Below are positions 8,832 through 18,304 of a DNA stretch of 62,335 nucleotides, piece by piece. Position 1 is the first letter of the stretch; each line of letters starts with the position of its first letter. Source of the stretch: a bacterium BMS3Bbin13. Lineage in GTDB: Bacteria > Pseudomonadota > Gammaproteobacteria > 21-64-14. The position numbers and the translations under genes were made by a program. The notes under the pieces were generated by a model that saw only the letters and a list, made by a program, of their open reading frames with translations, made no database searches and was not told where the DNA came from. Where the stretch lies: the NCBI GenBank assembly GCA_002897735.1, contig BDTW01000048.1, positions 1 through 62,335 on the forward strand, given 5' to 3'.

Positions 8832-8848
8832 TTGGCACGGGCATTGCT
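8832..8848 (+). promoter_or_regulatory. Sigma-54 (RpoN) promoter of the flgB-flgL cluster
   Basis: TTGGCACG-GGCA-TTGCT is a perfect match to the -24/-12 consensus (TGGCACG-N4-TTGCW), 43 bp before the flgB start. Rod-hook operons of polarly flagellated gammaproteobacteria are class III genes driven by RpoN with an FleR/FlrC-type activator, which should bind nearby. Confidence 0.9.
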
Positions 8849-8890
8849 TGTCTTCTGTCCGGGAATCGGATACATCGAGAGACGGGCGCC

Positions 8891-9301
8891 ATGGGATTCA
8901 ACCTCGACCAGGTCTTCGGGATCCACGCCGATGCGCTGCTGCTGCACGCAAAGCGCGCCGAGGTTCTGGCCTCGAATCTGGCCAACGCCGATACGCCGAA
9001 CTACAAGGCGCGCGACATCAACTTCAAGGCGCTGCTGGAGCAGGCTCGGGGCGGCGCTACGGCCGACGGCGGGTTGCCCCTCGAGGTGACGCACGCCGAC
9101 GACCTCCAGGCGTCGTCCTCCGGGCTCGGCCGTCTCCAACTCCTCTACCGCGTGCCCCTGCAACCGTCCCTGGACGGCAACACCGTCGACACACAGGTGG
9201 AGGAGGCCGCGTTCGCCAAGAACGCCGTCCAGTACGAGGCGAGTCTCACGTTCCTGAACGACCGGATCCACAGGATCATGCAGGCGCTGAAAGGAAACTA
9301 G
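8891..9301 (+). CDS. flgB: FlgB, flagellar proximal rod protein
   Basis: The 136-residue protein carries the N-terminal rod/hook signature LASNLANADTPNYKARD (residues 31-47) and a C-terminal helix (YEASLTFLNDRIHRIMQAL) that packs in the axial core. FlgB forms the base of the rod with FlgC, FlgF, FlgG and FliE. The ATG at 8891 is preceded by GAGAGACGGG. It is the first gene of a ten-gene co-directional run to flgL, 43 bp after a sigma-54 site. Confidence 0.95.
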   Translation: MGFNLDQVFGIHADALLLHAKRAEVLASNLANADTPNYKARDINFKALLEQARGGATADGGLPLEVTHADDLQASSSGLGRLQLLYRVPLQPSLDGNTVDTQVEEAAFAKNAVQYEASLTFLNDRIHRIMQALKGN

Positions 9302-9304
9302 GCC

Positions 9305-9715
9305 ATGTCCCTGTTCAACATCTTCAACATCGCCGGTTCCGCGCTGAGCGCTCAGTCCGTACGGCTCAACGTCGTTGCGAGCAATCTGGCCAACGCGGAC
9401 AGTGCGGCGAGCAGCACCGGACAGACCTACCGCGCGCGTATCCCGGTGTTCTCCGCGGTCATGAGCCGCTACGGCGACGGGCTCGCCACCGGCGTGCGTG
9501 TGGCCGGGATCGTTCAGAGCCAGGCCCCGCTGCGCAGCCGCTACGCCCCGGGAAACCCGCTGGCGGACAAGAACGGATACATCCACCTGCCCAACGTGAG
9601 CGTGATCGAGCAGATGGCCGACATGATCTCGGCGTCCCGCACGTATCAGGACAACGTGCAGGTGCTGAATACCTCAAAGCAACTGTTGCTGAATACGTTG
9701 CGCCTCGGACGATAG
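9305..9715 (+). CDS. flgC: FlgC, flagellar proximal rod protein
   Basis: At 136 residues it has the usual FlgC length. The N-terminal SALSAQSVRLNVVASNLANA motif and the C-terminal helix (MISASRTYQDNVQVLNTSKQ) form the coiled coil shared by axial proteins. It builds the proximal rod on FlgB. The gene starts 3 bp after the flgB stop, consistent with one transcript and coupled translation. Confidence 0.95.
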   Translation: MSLFNIFNIAGSALSAQSVRLNVVASNLANADSAASSTGQTYRARIPVFSAVMSRYGDGLATGVRVAGIVQSQAPLRSRYAPGNPLADKNGYIHLPNVSVIEQMADMISASRTYQDNVQVLNTSKQLLLNTLRLGR

Positions 9716-9742
9716 TCCGACGGGCCGCGAAGGAGTGCGAAC

Positions 9743-10423
9743 ATGACACCCGCTATCGATACCGCGACATTGCAGAAGCTGGGGCTGCTGCAGAGCCCGC
9801 CACGCACGACCGCCAACGACCCGAGCAAGCTGGGGCAGAGCGACTTCCTCAAGCTCATGACCACGCAGCTCCAGAACCAGGATCCCTTGCAGCCGCTCGA
9901 CAGCACCCAGTTCCTGAGCCAGATGGCCCAGTTCGGGACGGTGTCCGGGATCGACGCACTGCAAAAGTCCTTCGGACGGTTCTCGACCGCCTTCACCGCC
10001 AACCAGGCCCTGCAGGCCGCGGGCCTGGTGGGGCGCACCGTGCTGGTGCCGCAGGACGTGGGCACGTTGAGCGCCGGCGGTGTGTTGCAGGGTGCGGCGC
10101 AGATGCCGATCGGTGCCGCCGGCGGCACCGTGAAGATCTACGACATGAACGGGCAATTGGTGCGCACCCTGCAGCTGGACCCGGCCGTCGGCGGTCTGGC
10201 GCACTTTCGTTGGAACGGCGTCGAGGACAACGGCAGCCGGGCGCCCGCCGGCGCGTATCAGATGCGTGCCGGGGCGGGCGTCGGCGGAAAGTCCACCGCG
10301 CTGCAGACCTACGTCGCGGCCCCGGTCGCAAGCGTGATCCTCGGCAATTCCAAGGGCGGCCTGACGCTGGATCTCGAGGGTGTGGGCCCGGTGGCCCTGT
10401 CCGAAGTCAAGCAGATTATGTGA
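9743..10423 (+). CDS. flgD: FlgD, hook cap and hook assembly scaffold
   Basis: The 226-residue protein has the conserved N-terminal FlgD block (GQSDFLKLMTTQLQNQDPLQ, residues 31-50), followed by a Tudor-like/Ig-like beta region containing the FLGD signature (YDMNGQLVRTLQL; HFRWNG, DNGSRAPAGAY). FlgD caps the growing hook while FlgE subunits add and is later replaced by FlgK. A GGAG ribosome site precedes the ATG. The length is typical. Confidence 0.95.
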   Translation: MTPAIDTATLQKLGLLQSPPRTTANDPSKLGQSDFLKLMTTQLQNQDPLQPLDSTQFLSQMAQFGTVSGIDALQKSFGRFSTAFTANQALQAAGLVGRTVLVPQDVGTLSAGGVLQGAAQMPIGAAGGTVKIYDMNGQLVRTLQLDPAVGGLAHFRWNGVEDNGSRAPAGAYQMRAGAGVGGKSTALQTYVAAPVASVILGNSKGGLTLDLEGVGPVALSEVKQIM

Positions 10424-10446
10424 TCAACCCGGGGAGGTGATCGAAA

Positions 10447-11667
10447 ATGTCGTTTCGAATCGCACTGAGCGGACTGGGCGCGGCGACCGCGGATCTCAAC
10501 ACGGTCAGCAACAACATCGCCAACGCCAGTACCGTGGGCTTCAAGTCCTCGCGCGCCGAGTTCGGAGACGTCTACGCCGTGAGCGCGCAGGGGATCGCAT
10601 CGAACGCCATCGGCAGCGGCGTACGCCTGCAGAAGGTCGCCCAGCAGTTCAAGCAGGGCAACGTCGAGTTCACCAACAAGAACCTGGATCTCGCCATCAA
10701 CGGACAGGGTTTCTTCGCGCTGAGCGACAACGGCGACCTCGCCTACACCCGCGCGGGAGCGTTCAGCGTGGACAAGAGCGGGTACGTGGTCGATCCGAAG
10801 GGACGCCGCCTGCAGGTGTTTCCGCCGGGGACGCAGCCCGGCACCTTCAATACCGGGACACTGAGCGATCTGCAACTGGCCAGCACGCTCGGTGCGCCCA
10901 AGGCGACCGGCAACGTGGCCCTGGGCCTGAATCTCCCGGCGGCGGCGACCCCGCCGGCCACCGCGCCGTTCGACCCGGCCGACTCGACGACCTACAACCG
11001 CTCCACGGCGATCACGATGTACGATTCGTTGGGGACCGCCCATACCGCGACGACGTATTACCTTAAGACCACCACGCCGAATCAGTGGACGACGTATCTC
11101 TACATCGACGGGAACCAAGTGACGACCGGCGGCAACCCTTCGGCGACCCTGCAGTTCGACAGCAGCGGCCGGCTCGTCAGCCCGGCGACCGGAAAGATCA
11201 CCTATGATACCGATTCCACGACGGGCATCACGCCGACCCTGGATTACTCGTCGAGCACACAGTACGGCTCCGGTTTCGCCGTCAACTCGCTCACCCAGGA
11301 CGGTTTCGCGGCGGGGCGCCTGAGCGGTATCAACATCGATGGAACGGGGGTGGTGCAGGCGCGCTTCACCAACGGCCAGTCACAGGATCTCGGCAAGGTC
11401 GCGTTGGCGAATTTCGCCAATCCGGGGGGGCTGCAGCAGTTGGGCAATACGAGTTGGGCGGAGACTTTTTCCTCGGGGGCGCAACTCCTCGGTGAGGCGG
11501 GCACGGCGAGCTTCGGCAGTATCCAGTCCGGGGCGCTCGAGGGGTCCAACGTGAACCTGACCAAACAACTGGTCAACATGATCATCGCGCAACGCGACTT
11601 CCAGGCCAACGCGAAGGTGATCACGGCCTCCAATGCGATCACTCAGACCATCATCAATATCCGCTAG
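10447..11667 (+). CDS. flgE: FlgE, flagellar hook protein
   Basis: The 406-residue protein has conserved terminal axial domains. The N-terminal SGLGAATADLNTVSNNIANA leads into VGFKSSRAEFGDVY. The C-terminal ALEGSNVNLTKQLVNMIIAQ leads into DFQANAKVITASNAI. The central Thr/Ser/Gly-rich part (about 140-330) is the variable outer hook domain (D1/D2). FlgE polymerises to the universal joint under the FlgD cap. GGGGAGGTG precedes the ATG. Confidence 0.95.
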   Translation: MSFRIALSGLGAATADLNTVSNNIANASTVGFKSSRAEFGDVYAVSAQGIASNAIGSGVRLQKVAQQFKQGNVEFTNKNLDLAINGQGFFALSDNGDLAYTRAGAFSVDKSGYVVDPKGRRLQVFPPGTQPGTFNTGTLSDLQLASTLGAPKATGNVALGLNLPAAATPPATAPFDPADSTTYNRSTAITMYDSLGTAHTATTYYLKTTTPNQWTTYLYIDGNQVTTGGNPSATLQFDSSGRLVSPATGKITYDTDSTTGITPTLDYSSSTQYGSGFAVNSLTQDGFAAGRLSGINIDGTGVVQARFTNGQSQDLGKVALANFANPGGLQQLGNTSWAETFSSGAQLLGEAGTASFGSIQSGALEGSNVNLTKQLVNMIIAQRDFQANAKVITASNAITQTIINIR

Positions 11668-11716
11668 CGGCAGATAGCATGAACGGCGGCGGCACGACCG
11701 ACATAGAGGGACGATC

Positions 11717-12457
11717 ATGGACCGCATGATCTACGTGGCGATGGCCGGGGCGCAGCAGACTATGCTGGCGCAGGCGGCGAACAGCCAGAGCTTGGCGAAC
11801 GCCAACACCACCGGGTTCCGTGCCGAACTGACCGCGTTCCGCAGTCAGCCGGTGTTCGGACCGGGCTACCCGAGCCGGGTCTACGCCATGGCCGAGAGCC
11901 CGGGGATCGACTTCGTCCCGGGGACCATCGAGACGACCGGCCGGCCACTGGACGTGGCGCTGAGCGGGGCGGGTTGGATGGCGGTGCAGGCCCCGGACGG
12001 GTCCGAGGCCTACACCCGGGCGGGGGACCTGCACATCTCCACCAACGGGATCCTCGAGACCAGCACGGGGCGCCCGGTGCTCGGTGACGGCGGGCCGATC
12101 GCGATTCCGCCGCACCAGAAGCTCACTATCGGCAGCGACGGTACGGTCTCGATCGTGCCGCTCGGACAACTGCCCAACACCCTCGCGGTGGTGGACCGGA
12201 TCAAGCTGGTGAATCCGCCGTTGGCGGACCTGACGCGGGGGCCGGACGGGCTGTTCGTTTCGCGCGACGGGAAGCCGGCGCCCGCGGATGCCTCGCTGCG
12301 GCTGGTCTCCGGGGCGTTGGAGAGCAGCAACGTCAACCCGGTCGATTCCATGGTGCGCATGATCGAGCTGGCGCGCTCGTTCGACATGCAGATCAAGGTG
12401 ATGCAGGCCGCGCGCCGGAACGACGCGGCGACGGCGCAGTTGATGCGGATCCAGTAA
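11717..12457 (+). CDS. flgF: FlgF, flagellar proximal rod protein
   Basis: The 246-residue protein begins MDRMIYVAMAGAQQTMLAQA, the Pseudomonas-type FlgF start, followed by [17 protein letters not shown]. The C-terminus ALESSNVNPVDSMVRMIELA is the shared axial helix. FlgF is a rod subunit that joins the FlgB/FlgC base to the FlgG distal rod. It shares the [11 protein letters not shown] family motif with FlgG next to it, as expected of paralogues. Confidence 0.95.
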   Translation: MDRMIYVAMAGAQQTMLAQAANSQSLANANTTGFRAELTAFRSQPVFGPGYPSRVYAMAESPGIDFVPGTIETTGRPLDVALSGAGWMAVQAPDGSEAYTRAGDLHISTNGILETSTGRPVLGDGGPIAIPPHQKLTIGSDGTVSIVPLGQLPNTLAVVDRIKLVNPPLADLTRGPDGLFVSRDGKPAPADASLRLVSGALESSNVNPVDSMVRMIELARSFDMQIKVMQAARRNDAATAQLMRIQ

Positions 12458-12493
12458 CGGTTCGTCCAATGCAATGAGGGTGGGAGACAGACC

Positions 12494-13279
12494 ATGAATC
12501 CAGCTTTGTGGGTGGCCAAGACGGGGCTCGATGCGCAGCAGACGCGCATGACCGTGATTTCGAACAACCTGGCCAACGCCAATACCACCGGCTACAAACG
12601 CGCCCGGGCGGTCTTCGAGGACCTGCTGTACCAGAACGTGCGTCAGGTCGGTGGGCTGTCCTCGCAGAATACCCATCTCCCGTCGGGGCTCATGCTCGGG
12701 ACCGGCGTGCGCATGGTCGCCACGGAAAAGCTGTTTACCCAGGGGAACCTGGTGCAGACGGGCAACCCGCTGGATCTCGCGGTGCAGGGTAAGGGATTCT
12801 TCCAGGTACTGCTGCCGGCCGGGACCACGGCCTACACGCGCGACGGCTCCTTCCAGGTCGATGCGCAGGGGCAGTTGGTGACGGCGAGCGGCTACACCCT
12901 GCAGCCCTCCATCACCGTCCCGAGCAATGCCCAGAGCGTGACCATCGGCACCGACGGGACCGTCAGCGTCACGCTACCCGGGCAGGCCGCGCCGTCGCAA
13001 CTCGGAACCCTGCAGCTCGCCGATTTTGTGAACCCGGCCGGGCTGCAGCCGATGGGCGACAATCTGTATCTCGCGTCCGCGGCGAGTGGTACCGCACAGA
13101 CCGGTACGCCGGGCCTGTCGGGGATCGGGACCCTTATACAGGGGTCGCTGGAAAGCTCGAACGTGAACGTCGTGCAGGAATTGGTGGATATGATCGAGAC
13201 GCAGCGCGCCTACGAGATGAACTCCAAGGCCATCTCCACGACCAATCAGATGCTGCAGTACGCAAGCAACAATCTGTAG
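12494..13279 (+). CDS. flgG: FlgG, flagellar distal rod protein
   Basis: At 261 residues it has the normal FlgG length. The N-terminus [20 protein letters not shown] continues into [27 protein letters not shown], and the C-terminus has [30 protein letters not shown]. FlgG forms the long distal rod that passes through the P- and L-rings encoded just downstream. A GGGTGGGAG ribosome site precedes the ATG. Confidence 0.96.
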   Translation: MNPALWVAKTGLDAQQTRMTVISNNLANANTTGYKRARAVFEDLLYQNVRQVGGLSSQNTHLPSGLMLGTGVRMVATEKLFTQGNLVQTGNPLDLAVQGKGFFQVLLPAGTTAYTRDGSFQVDAQGQLVTASGYTLQPSITVPSNAQSVTIGTDGTVSVTLPGQAAPSQLGTLQLADFVNPAGLQPMGDNLYLASAASGTAQTGTPGLSGIGTLIQGSLESSNVNVVQELVDMIETQRAYEMNSKAISTTNQMLQYASNNL

Positions 13280-13401
13280 CGAAACGGGGTGCTTCGATGA
13301 AGGCGCGGGCAGTGTTCATTCACGGAACGACGCACCGGTCAGGGACGACCATTTTCGGGACGAAGCCGCCCGCTCGCGTGCGCAGGGCGGGGGGACGCCC
13401 C

Positions 13402-14121
13402 ATGAACCGCGGTTTGGGAATTCTTCGTATCGTCATGCTGCTCGCGGCGGCCGCGCTCGCCTCGGCCTGCGCCGGTCTGCCGGGTATGCGACCGGCACCT
13501 TACAAGCCGATGACGTTTCCGGGTATGCGTCCGCCGCCTCAGACCGGCGGGGCGATCTATCAGAGCGGCTACAGCAGCGACTTGTTCTCCGACACCAAGG
13601 CGCACCGGGTCGGGGATCTGCTGACCATCGTGCTGCAGGAGAGGACCCAGGCGACCAAGAGCGCGAGCACGAATGCCAAGAAGAAGGACAGCGTAAGCAT
13701 CACCGATCCGGTGCTGTTCGGCTCGCCGATTCGGTTCAATGCGCCCGGCCTCCTGCCGCTGGCGAGCAACCGGAGCAACGGTCTCGGCAATTCCCTGGAG
13801 TCCTCCCAGGACTTCGGCGGCTCGGGCGATGCCAGCCAGAGCAACAGCCTGACGGGGAACATCACGGTGGTGGTGACCCGGGTGCTGTCCAACGGAAACT
13901 TGGTGGTGCAGGGCAGCAAGCACCTGACCCTCAATCAGGGCGACGAGTTGATCCGAATCCGGGGGCTGGTGCGCCCCGAGGACATCCAGCAGGACAACAC
14001 GGTGGTATCGACGCGCGTGGGCGACGCCGAAATCACCTATAGCGGGAACGGCGTGGTGGCCGACGCCAGTCACATGGGTTGGCTCTCGCGGTTCTTCATG
14101 AGCGTGTTCTGGCCGTTCTGA
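13402..14121 (+). CDS. flgH: FlgH, flagellar L-ring lipoprotein
   Basis: The 239-residue protein has a lipoprotein signal ([12 protein letters not shown], lipobox ASAC), then the FlgH domain with [27 protein letters not shown] and [14 protein letters not shown]-type segments ending [20 protein letters not shown]. It forms the outer-membrane L-ring around the rod. The start at 13402 is preferred, with a GGGGGGACG ribosome site; the frame is open to 13297, but that extension has no signal-like character. Confidence 0.94.
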   Translation: MNRGLGILRIVMLLAAAALASACAGLPGMRPAPYKPMTFPGMRPPPQTGGAIYQSGYSSDLFSDTKAHRVGDLLTIVLQERTQATKSASTNAKKKDSVSITDPVLFGSPIRFNAPGLLPLASNRSNGLGNSLESSQDFGGSGDASQSNSLTGNITVVVTRVLSNGNLVVQGSKHLTLNQGDELIRIRGLVRPEDIQQDNTVVSTRVGDAEITYSGNGVVADASHMGWLSRFFMSVFWPF

Positions 14122-14137
14122 CGGAGGGGTGTCGGCG

Positions 14138-15262
14138 ATGTGTGGTGTGAGGGGAATGGCCGGGAGATTCGCATGGGGCGCGGCGGCGTTGCTGATGCTG
14201 GCGAGCCTGGCGGTGCGCGCGGAGCCGGTGCGGGATCTGGCCACGATCGCCGGGGTGCGCAGTAACCAGTTGGTCGGCTACGGCCTGGTGGTCGGTCTGG
14301 ACGGCACCGGGGACCAGACCAGCCAGGCGCCGTTCACCGTTCAGAGCCTGGAGAACATGCTGCAGAAATACGGCATCACGCTGCCGCCCAACGTCAACCC
14401 GCAGCTCAAGAACATCGCCGCCGTCTCGGTGAGCACCCGGTTGCCGCCGTTCGCGCGCCCCGGCCAGACCATCGCTGTAACGGTTTCCTCCGTGGGTAAC
14501 GCCAAGAGCCTGCGCGGCGGGACCCTGCTGATGACGCCTCTGCGCGGGGCCGACGGCCGGGTCTACGCGATGGCACAGGGCAATCTCGTGGTCGTCGGGG
14601 TCGGCGCCTCCGGCGGCAGCGGATCGAGCATCTCCGTGAACATCCCGACCGCCGGTCGCATCCCTAACGGCGCGACGGTGGAGCGGGCGGTGCCGACACC
14701 CTTCGATCATGGCAATACCGTCGAACTGGACCTGAACACCTCGAGCTTCACGACCGCGTATCGCGTCGCCGAGGTGATCAACAAGTCGGTCGGCGCCGGG
14801 ACCGCGCAGCCCCTGGACGGGACCGCGATCCGGGTCAACGTGCCGAGCGATCCGGCGCAGCGGGTGGCCTTCGTCTCGATGCTGGAGAACCTGGAGGTCC
14901 GGCCGGCACTACCGCCGGCACGCGTGATCATCGACGCCCGGACCGGCACCGTCGTGATCGGCAGCGGGGTGCAGGTGTTGCCGGCCGCCGTGGCCCACGG
15001 CAACCTCTCGGTGACCATCAGCGAGCAGCCGCAGGTGAGTCAGCCGGGGCCGTTCTCCAATGGCACCACCGCGGTGGTGCCGAGGACCGGGATTCAGGTC
15101 CAGGAGGAAAAGCGGCACCTGTTCGTCGTCAAGCGCTCGGTCACTCTCGAAGACGTGGTGCGCGCGTTGAACCAGGTCGGCGCCACGCCCAGCGATCTGA
15201 TCGCGATTCTCGAGGCGCTCAAACAGGCCGGCGCCCTGCGCGCCCGGTTGATCGTGATTTGA
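14138..15262 (+). CDS. flgI: FlgI, flagellar P-ring protein
   Basis: The 374-residue protein has an N-terminal signal peptide ([17 protein letters not shown]), then the highly conserved [20 protein letters not shown] and [19 protein letters not shown]. The C-terminus has [28 protein letters not shown]. It forms the periplasmic P-ring with the help of FlgA, encoded leftward. ATG 14138 is chosen because ACGGAGGGG lies at ideal distance; a GTG at 14129 would be too close to it. Confidence 0.95.
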   Translation: MCGVRGMAGRFAWGAAALLMLASLAVRAEPVRDLATIAGVRSNQLVGYGLVVGLDGTGDQTSQAPFTVQSLENMLQKYGITLPPNVNPQLKNIAAVSVSTRLPPFARPGQTIAVTVSSVGNAKSLRGGTLLMTPLRGADGRVYAMAQGNLVVVGVGASGGSGSSISVNIPTAGRIPNGATVERAVPTPFDHGNTVELDLNTSSFTTAYRVAEVINKSVGAGTAQPLDGTAIRVNVPSDPAQRVAFVSMLENLEVRPALPPARVIIDARTGTVVIGSGVQVLPAAVAHGNLSVTISEQPQVSQPGPFSNGTTAVVPRTGIQVQEEKRHLFVVKRSVTLEDVVRALNQVGATPSDLIAILEALKQAGALRARLIVI

Positions 15263-15276
15263 GCGGGGGTGTTCAC

Positions 15277-16287
15277 GTGAACGGCATGATCGGTTCGGCG
15301 GCGGGGGAGGCGAGCTTCTTTCTTGACTTCCAGGGACTCAACAAGCTGCGCGCCGACGCCCGCCACGACTCGCCCAAGGCCGTCCGGGCGGCCGCCCGCC
15401 AGTTCGAGGCGCTGTTCCTGCAGATGATGTTGAAGAGCATGCGCAAGGCGACCGTAGGATTCCAGAGCGGGCTGTTCAACAACGATCAGACCCGATTCTA
15501 TCAGGGGCTCGCCGATCAGCAACTCGCGCTGTCGATGTCGCGCGACGCCGGCCTGGGTCTGGCCAAGCTCTTGGTGGATCAACTCGGCGGGCATCGGGCC
15601 GGCAAGTCACCCGCGCCCGGGCGCGCCGGCGGCGCGATCCCTCTGAATCCGGCGGCCAAAGCGTTTCCGCTACGCCACCGGGGGGGGATTCCGCTGCGCC
15701 GGCCCGCGGGGACCGCCACGGTGCCGCTCTCGGTCGCCCCCGGCGCGGTTACGCATCGGCCCGCCGCCGATGCGGCGTCGGCGAGTGATCCCGTCGGCTT
15801 CGTGCGTACGATCTGGCCGTTGGCGCGCGCCGCCGGCGTCGCGCTGGGTGTGGGGCCGGCGGTGCTCGTGGCGCAGGCGGCGTTGGAGACCGGCTGGGGG
15901 CGCGCCCTGGTCCGCCATCCGGACGGGCGCAGCACCTACAACCTGTTCGGGATCAAGGCCGGCCCGGCCTGGTCCGGACCGACCGCGGCGGTGCCCACCG
16001 TCGAATACCGCGACGGGGTCGCGAGTCGGGGCGTCGATCACTTCCGCGCCTATGGTTCCTACGCCGAGAGTTTCGCCGACTACGTCCGGCTGCTGCGCAC
16101 CGACCCGCGCTATCGCAACGCCCTTGCCGGGGCGTCGGATGCGCACGCCTTCACCGGCGCCCTGCAGGAGGCCGGCTATGCCACCGATCCCCACTATGCC
16201 AGCAAGATCCAGGCGGTTTTGGACGGCTCCACCCTGCGGGATGCGCTCGCCGTGCTCAAGGCCGGCGACGATCGGCCGCTGACCTGA
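15277..16287 (+). CDS. flgJ: FlgJ, rod cap fused to peptidoglycan hydrolase
   Basis: Residues 1-100 are the rod-binding domain (AAARQFEALFLQMMLKSMRKA). After a Pro/Ala linker, residues about 165-325 form a glucosaminidase-type muramidase domain, with the catalytic Glu in LVAQAALETGWGRALVR and the NLFGIKAGPAWSGP motif. FlgJ caps the rod and opens the murein for it. Such bifunctional FlgJ is typical of gammaproteobacteria. A GTG at 15277 preceded by GCGGGGG is chosen; TTG 15259, overlapping the flgI stop, is possible. Confidence 0.93.
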   Translation: MNGMIGSAAGEASFFLDFQGLNKLRADARHDSPKAVRAAARQFEALFLQMMLKSMRKATVGFQSGLFNNDQTRFYQGLADQQLALSMSRDAGLGLAKLLVDQLGGHRAGKSPAPGRAGGAIPLNPAAKAFPLRHRGGIPLRRPAGTATVPLSVAPGAVTHRPAADAASASDPVGFVRTIWPLARAAGVALGVGPAVLVAQAALETGWGRALVRHPDGRSTYNLFGIKAGPAWSGPTAAVPTVEYRDGVASRGVDHFRAYGSYAESFADYVRLLRTDPRYRNALAGASDAHAFTGALQEAGYATDPHYASKIQAVLDGSTLRDALAVLKAGDDRPLT

Positions 16288-16375
16288 AGAACGAGGGAAA
16301 GTCCCGTGCCGCGCATACACACACCCTCTCGCTCCGGCCGGATCCCCCGGCGGGGGTCTCCGGAGGAGGTCTGAG

Positions 16376-18298
16376 ATGGGCGATATCCTCGGCAACGGCG
16401 TGTCCGCGCTGCTGGCGTTCCAGCGCTCGCTGGCCACCGTCAGCCACAACATCTCCAACGTCAACACGCCCGGCTACACGCGCCAGCGCACCGACCTGTC
16501 CACACGCCCGCCGCAGTTCACCGGTGTCGGCTATATCGGCACCGGTGTGCAGGTAACGGGGATCGAACGGGTCTACGACGCGTTTCTCAACCGCCAGGTG
16601 GTGACCAACACCGCGGCGGAGAGCCAGCTTGCGCAGTTTCACCAACTCGCCGGCCAGGTCGACAACCTGCTCGGGAATCGAAGTGCGGGCCTGAGTGCGT
16701 CGCTGCAGCGTTTCTTCGGTGCGCTCCAGGATGTCGCCGACGATCCCACCTCGACCGCGGTTCGCCAGACGCTTCTCAGCAGCGGGCAGTCGCTGGTGCA
16801 GACGTTCCATACGCTGAGCAATCAGCTCAACAGCCTGAGCGGCAACGTCAACCAGGCCCTGATCACCAATGCGACCGATATCACCGGCCTTGCCCGGGGG
16901 GTCGCGAAGCTCAACGGCGCGATCGTCAACGCCCAGGGCGTGGGTTCGGGCATCACCCCGAACGATCTGCTGGATCAGCGTGATGCACTGGTGACCAATC
17001 TCGCGAAGCTGGTGGGCGTCTCGACCGTCAAGGAGGACAACGGCGCTCTGGATGTCTACATCGGCAGCGGACAGGCCTTGGTGGTCGGGCTCAAATCGGC
17101 CACCCTCTCCACCGTCGGCAATACGCTCGACCCCTCGCGCAAGGATCTGACATTGTCCTTCGGCGGCCCGCCGGTCGTGGTCACCGACCAGATCACCGGC
17201 GGCCGTCTCGGCGGTATGCTCCAGTTCCGCAAGGCGGTGCTCGACCCGGCCTTCAACGGCCTGGGCCGCATCGCCTTCGGGTTGGCCCGCACCTTCAACA
17301 ACCGACACAGGCTCGGCATGGACCTGAAGGGCCGGATGGGCGGGGATTTCTTCACGGAACCGCAGCCCCAGGTCCTGCCGGCACCCGGCAACGGCGGTAG
17401 TGTCGCGGTCACGGTTGCGGATACGTCCAAGCTCACCACGTCCGACTACCGTCTGACTTACAACGGCAGCGCCTACACGCTGACGCGGTTGAGCGATGGA
17501 CAGACGGTTCCGCTGACCGGCAGCGGGACCACCGCGAGCCCGTTCACCGCGGACGGCCTGAGCATCGTCGTGGGGGCGGGGGCCGCCGCCGGGGACCAGT
17601 ACCTCATCCGGCCGACCCACGACGGCGCCGCGCAGATCGGGCTCGCCATCACCGAGCCCGACCGTGTGGCGGCCGCCGCGCCGGTACGCATCGGTCCGGC
17701 CGTCGACAGCACCGGGACGAGCACCAACACCGGCACCGGCGCCTTCGGGAAGATCACGGCCACCGCCGCCGCGACACTCCCGCTGAGCAGCGACGTTACG
17801 TTCACCTACGACAGCACGACGAAGACCTTCAGCTACTCCGGCGGTGCGAGCGGGAGCTTCGCCTACGACCCGGCGACCGACAGCGGCAAGACCTTTACGG
17901 CGGCGGGCATCAATTTCACCGTCACCGGGACACCGGCCGACGGTGACAAGTTTGTCATGAGCAACAACACCGGCGGGGTCGGTGACAACCGTAACGCACT
18001 GCTGCTCGGCGGGCTGCAGGGGACACCGCTGCTGGTCGGCGCAACGGCAACCTATTCGGACGCTTACGGGCAACTCGTCGCGGACGTGGGCAGCAGAACC
18101 CAGCAGTCCGACATCGCCCAGAAGGCGCAGGCCGCGCTGCTCCAGCAGGCGCAGCAGGCCCGGTCCTCGGTGTCCGGTGTCAACCTCGACGAGGAGGCCG
18201 CCAAGATGATCCGCTTCCAGCAGGCCTACCAGGCCGCCGCGCGCATCATCACCGTCTCCGATACGATCTTTCAGACCCTGCTCAACGCCGTGAGGTGA
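16376..18298 (+). CDS. flgK: FlgK, hook-associated protein 1
   Basis: The 640-residue protein starts with the axial motif LATVSHNISNVNTPGYTRQR and GTGVQVTGIERVYDAFLNRQ, and ends SGVNLDEEAAKMIRFQQAYQ followed by AAARIITVSDTIFQTLLNAV. FlgK is the first junction protein between hook and filament and depends on the FlgN chaperone. The middle (320-560) is a Thr/Gly/Ser-rich variable domain. GGAGGAGGTCTGAG precedes the ATG. The 88-bp gap from flgJ shows no convincing own promoter. Confidence 0.95.
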   Translation: MGDILGNGVSALLAFQRSLATVSHNISNVNTPGYTRQRTDLSTRPPQFTGVGYIGTGVQVTGIERVYDAFLNRQVVTNTAAESQLAQFHQLAGQVDNLLGNRSAGLSASLQRFFGALQDVADDPTSTAVRQTLLSSGQSLVQTFHTLSNQLNSLSGNVNQALITNATDITGLARGVAKLNGAIVNAQGVGSGITPNDLLDQRDALVTNLAKLVGVSTVKEDNGALDVYIGSGQALVVGLKSATLSTVGNTLDPSRKDLTLSFGGPPVVVTDQITGGRLGGMLQFRKAVLDPAFNGLGRIAFGLARTFNNRHRLGMDLKGRMGGDFFTEPQPQVLPAPGNGGSVAVTVADTSKLTTSDYRLTYNGSAYTLTRLSDGQTVPLTGSGTTASPFTADGLSIVVGAGAAAGDQYLIRPTHDGAAQIGLAITEPDRVAAAAPVRIGPAVDSTGTSTNTGTGAFGKITATAAATLPLSSDVTFTYDSTTKTFSYSGGASGSFAYDPATDSGKTFTAAGINFTVTGTPADGDKFVMSNNTGGVGDNRNALLLGGLQGTPLLVGATATYSDAYGQLVADVGSRTQQSDIAQKAQAALLQQAQQARSSVSGVNLDEEAAKMIRFQQAYQAAARIITVSDTIFQTLLNAVR

Positions 18299-18304
18299 TC
18301 GATC

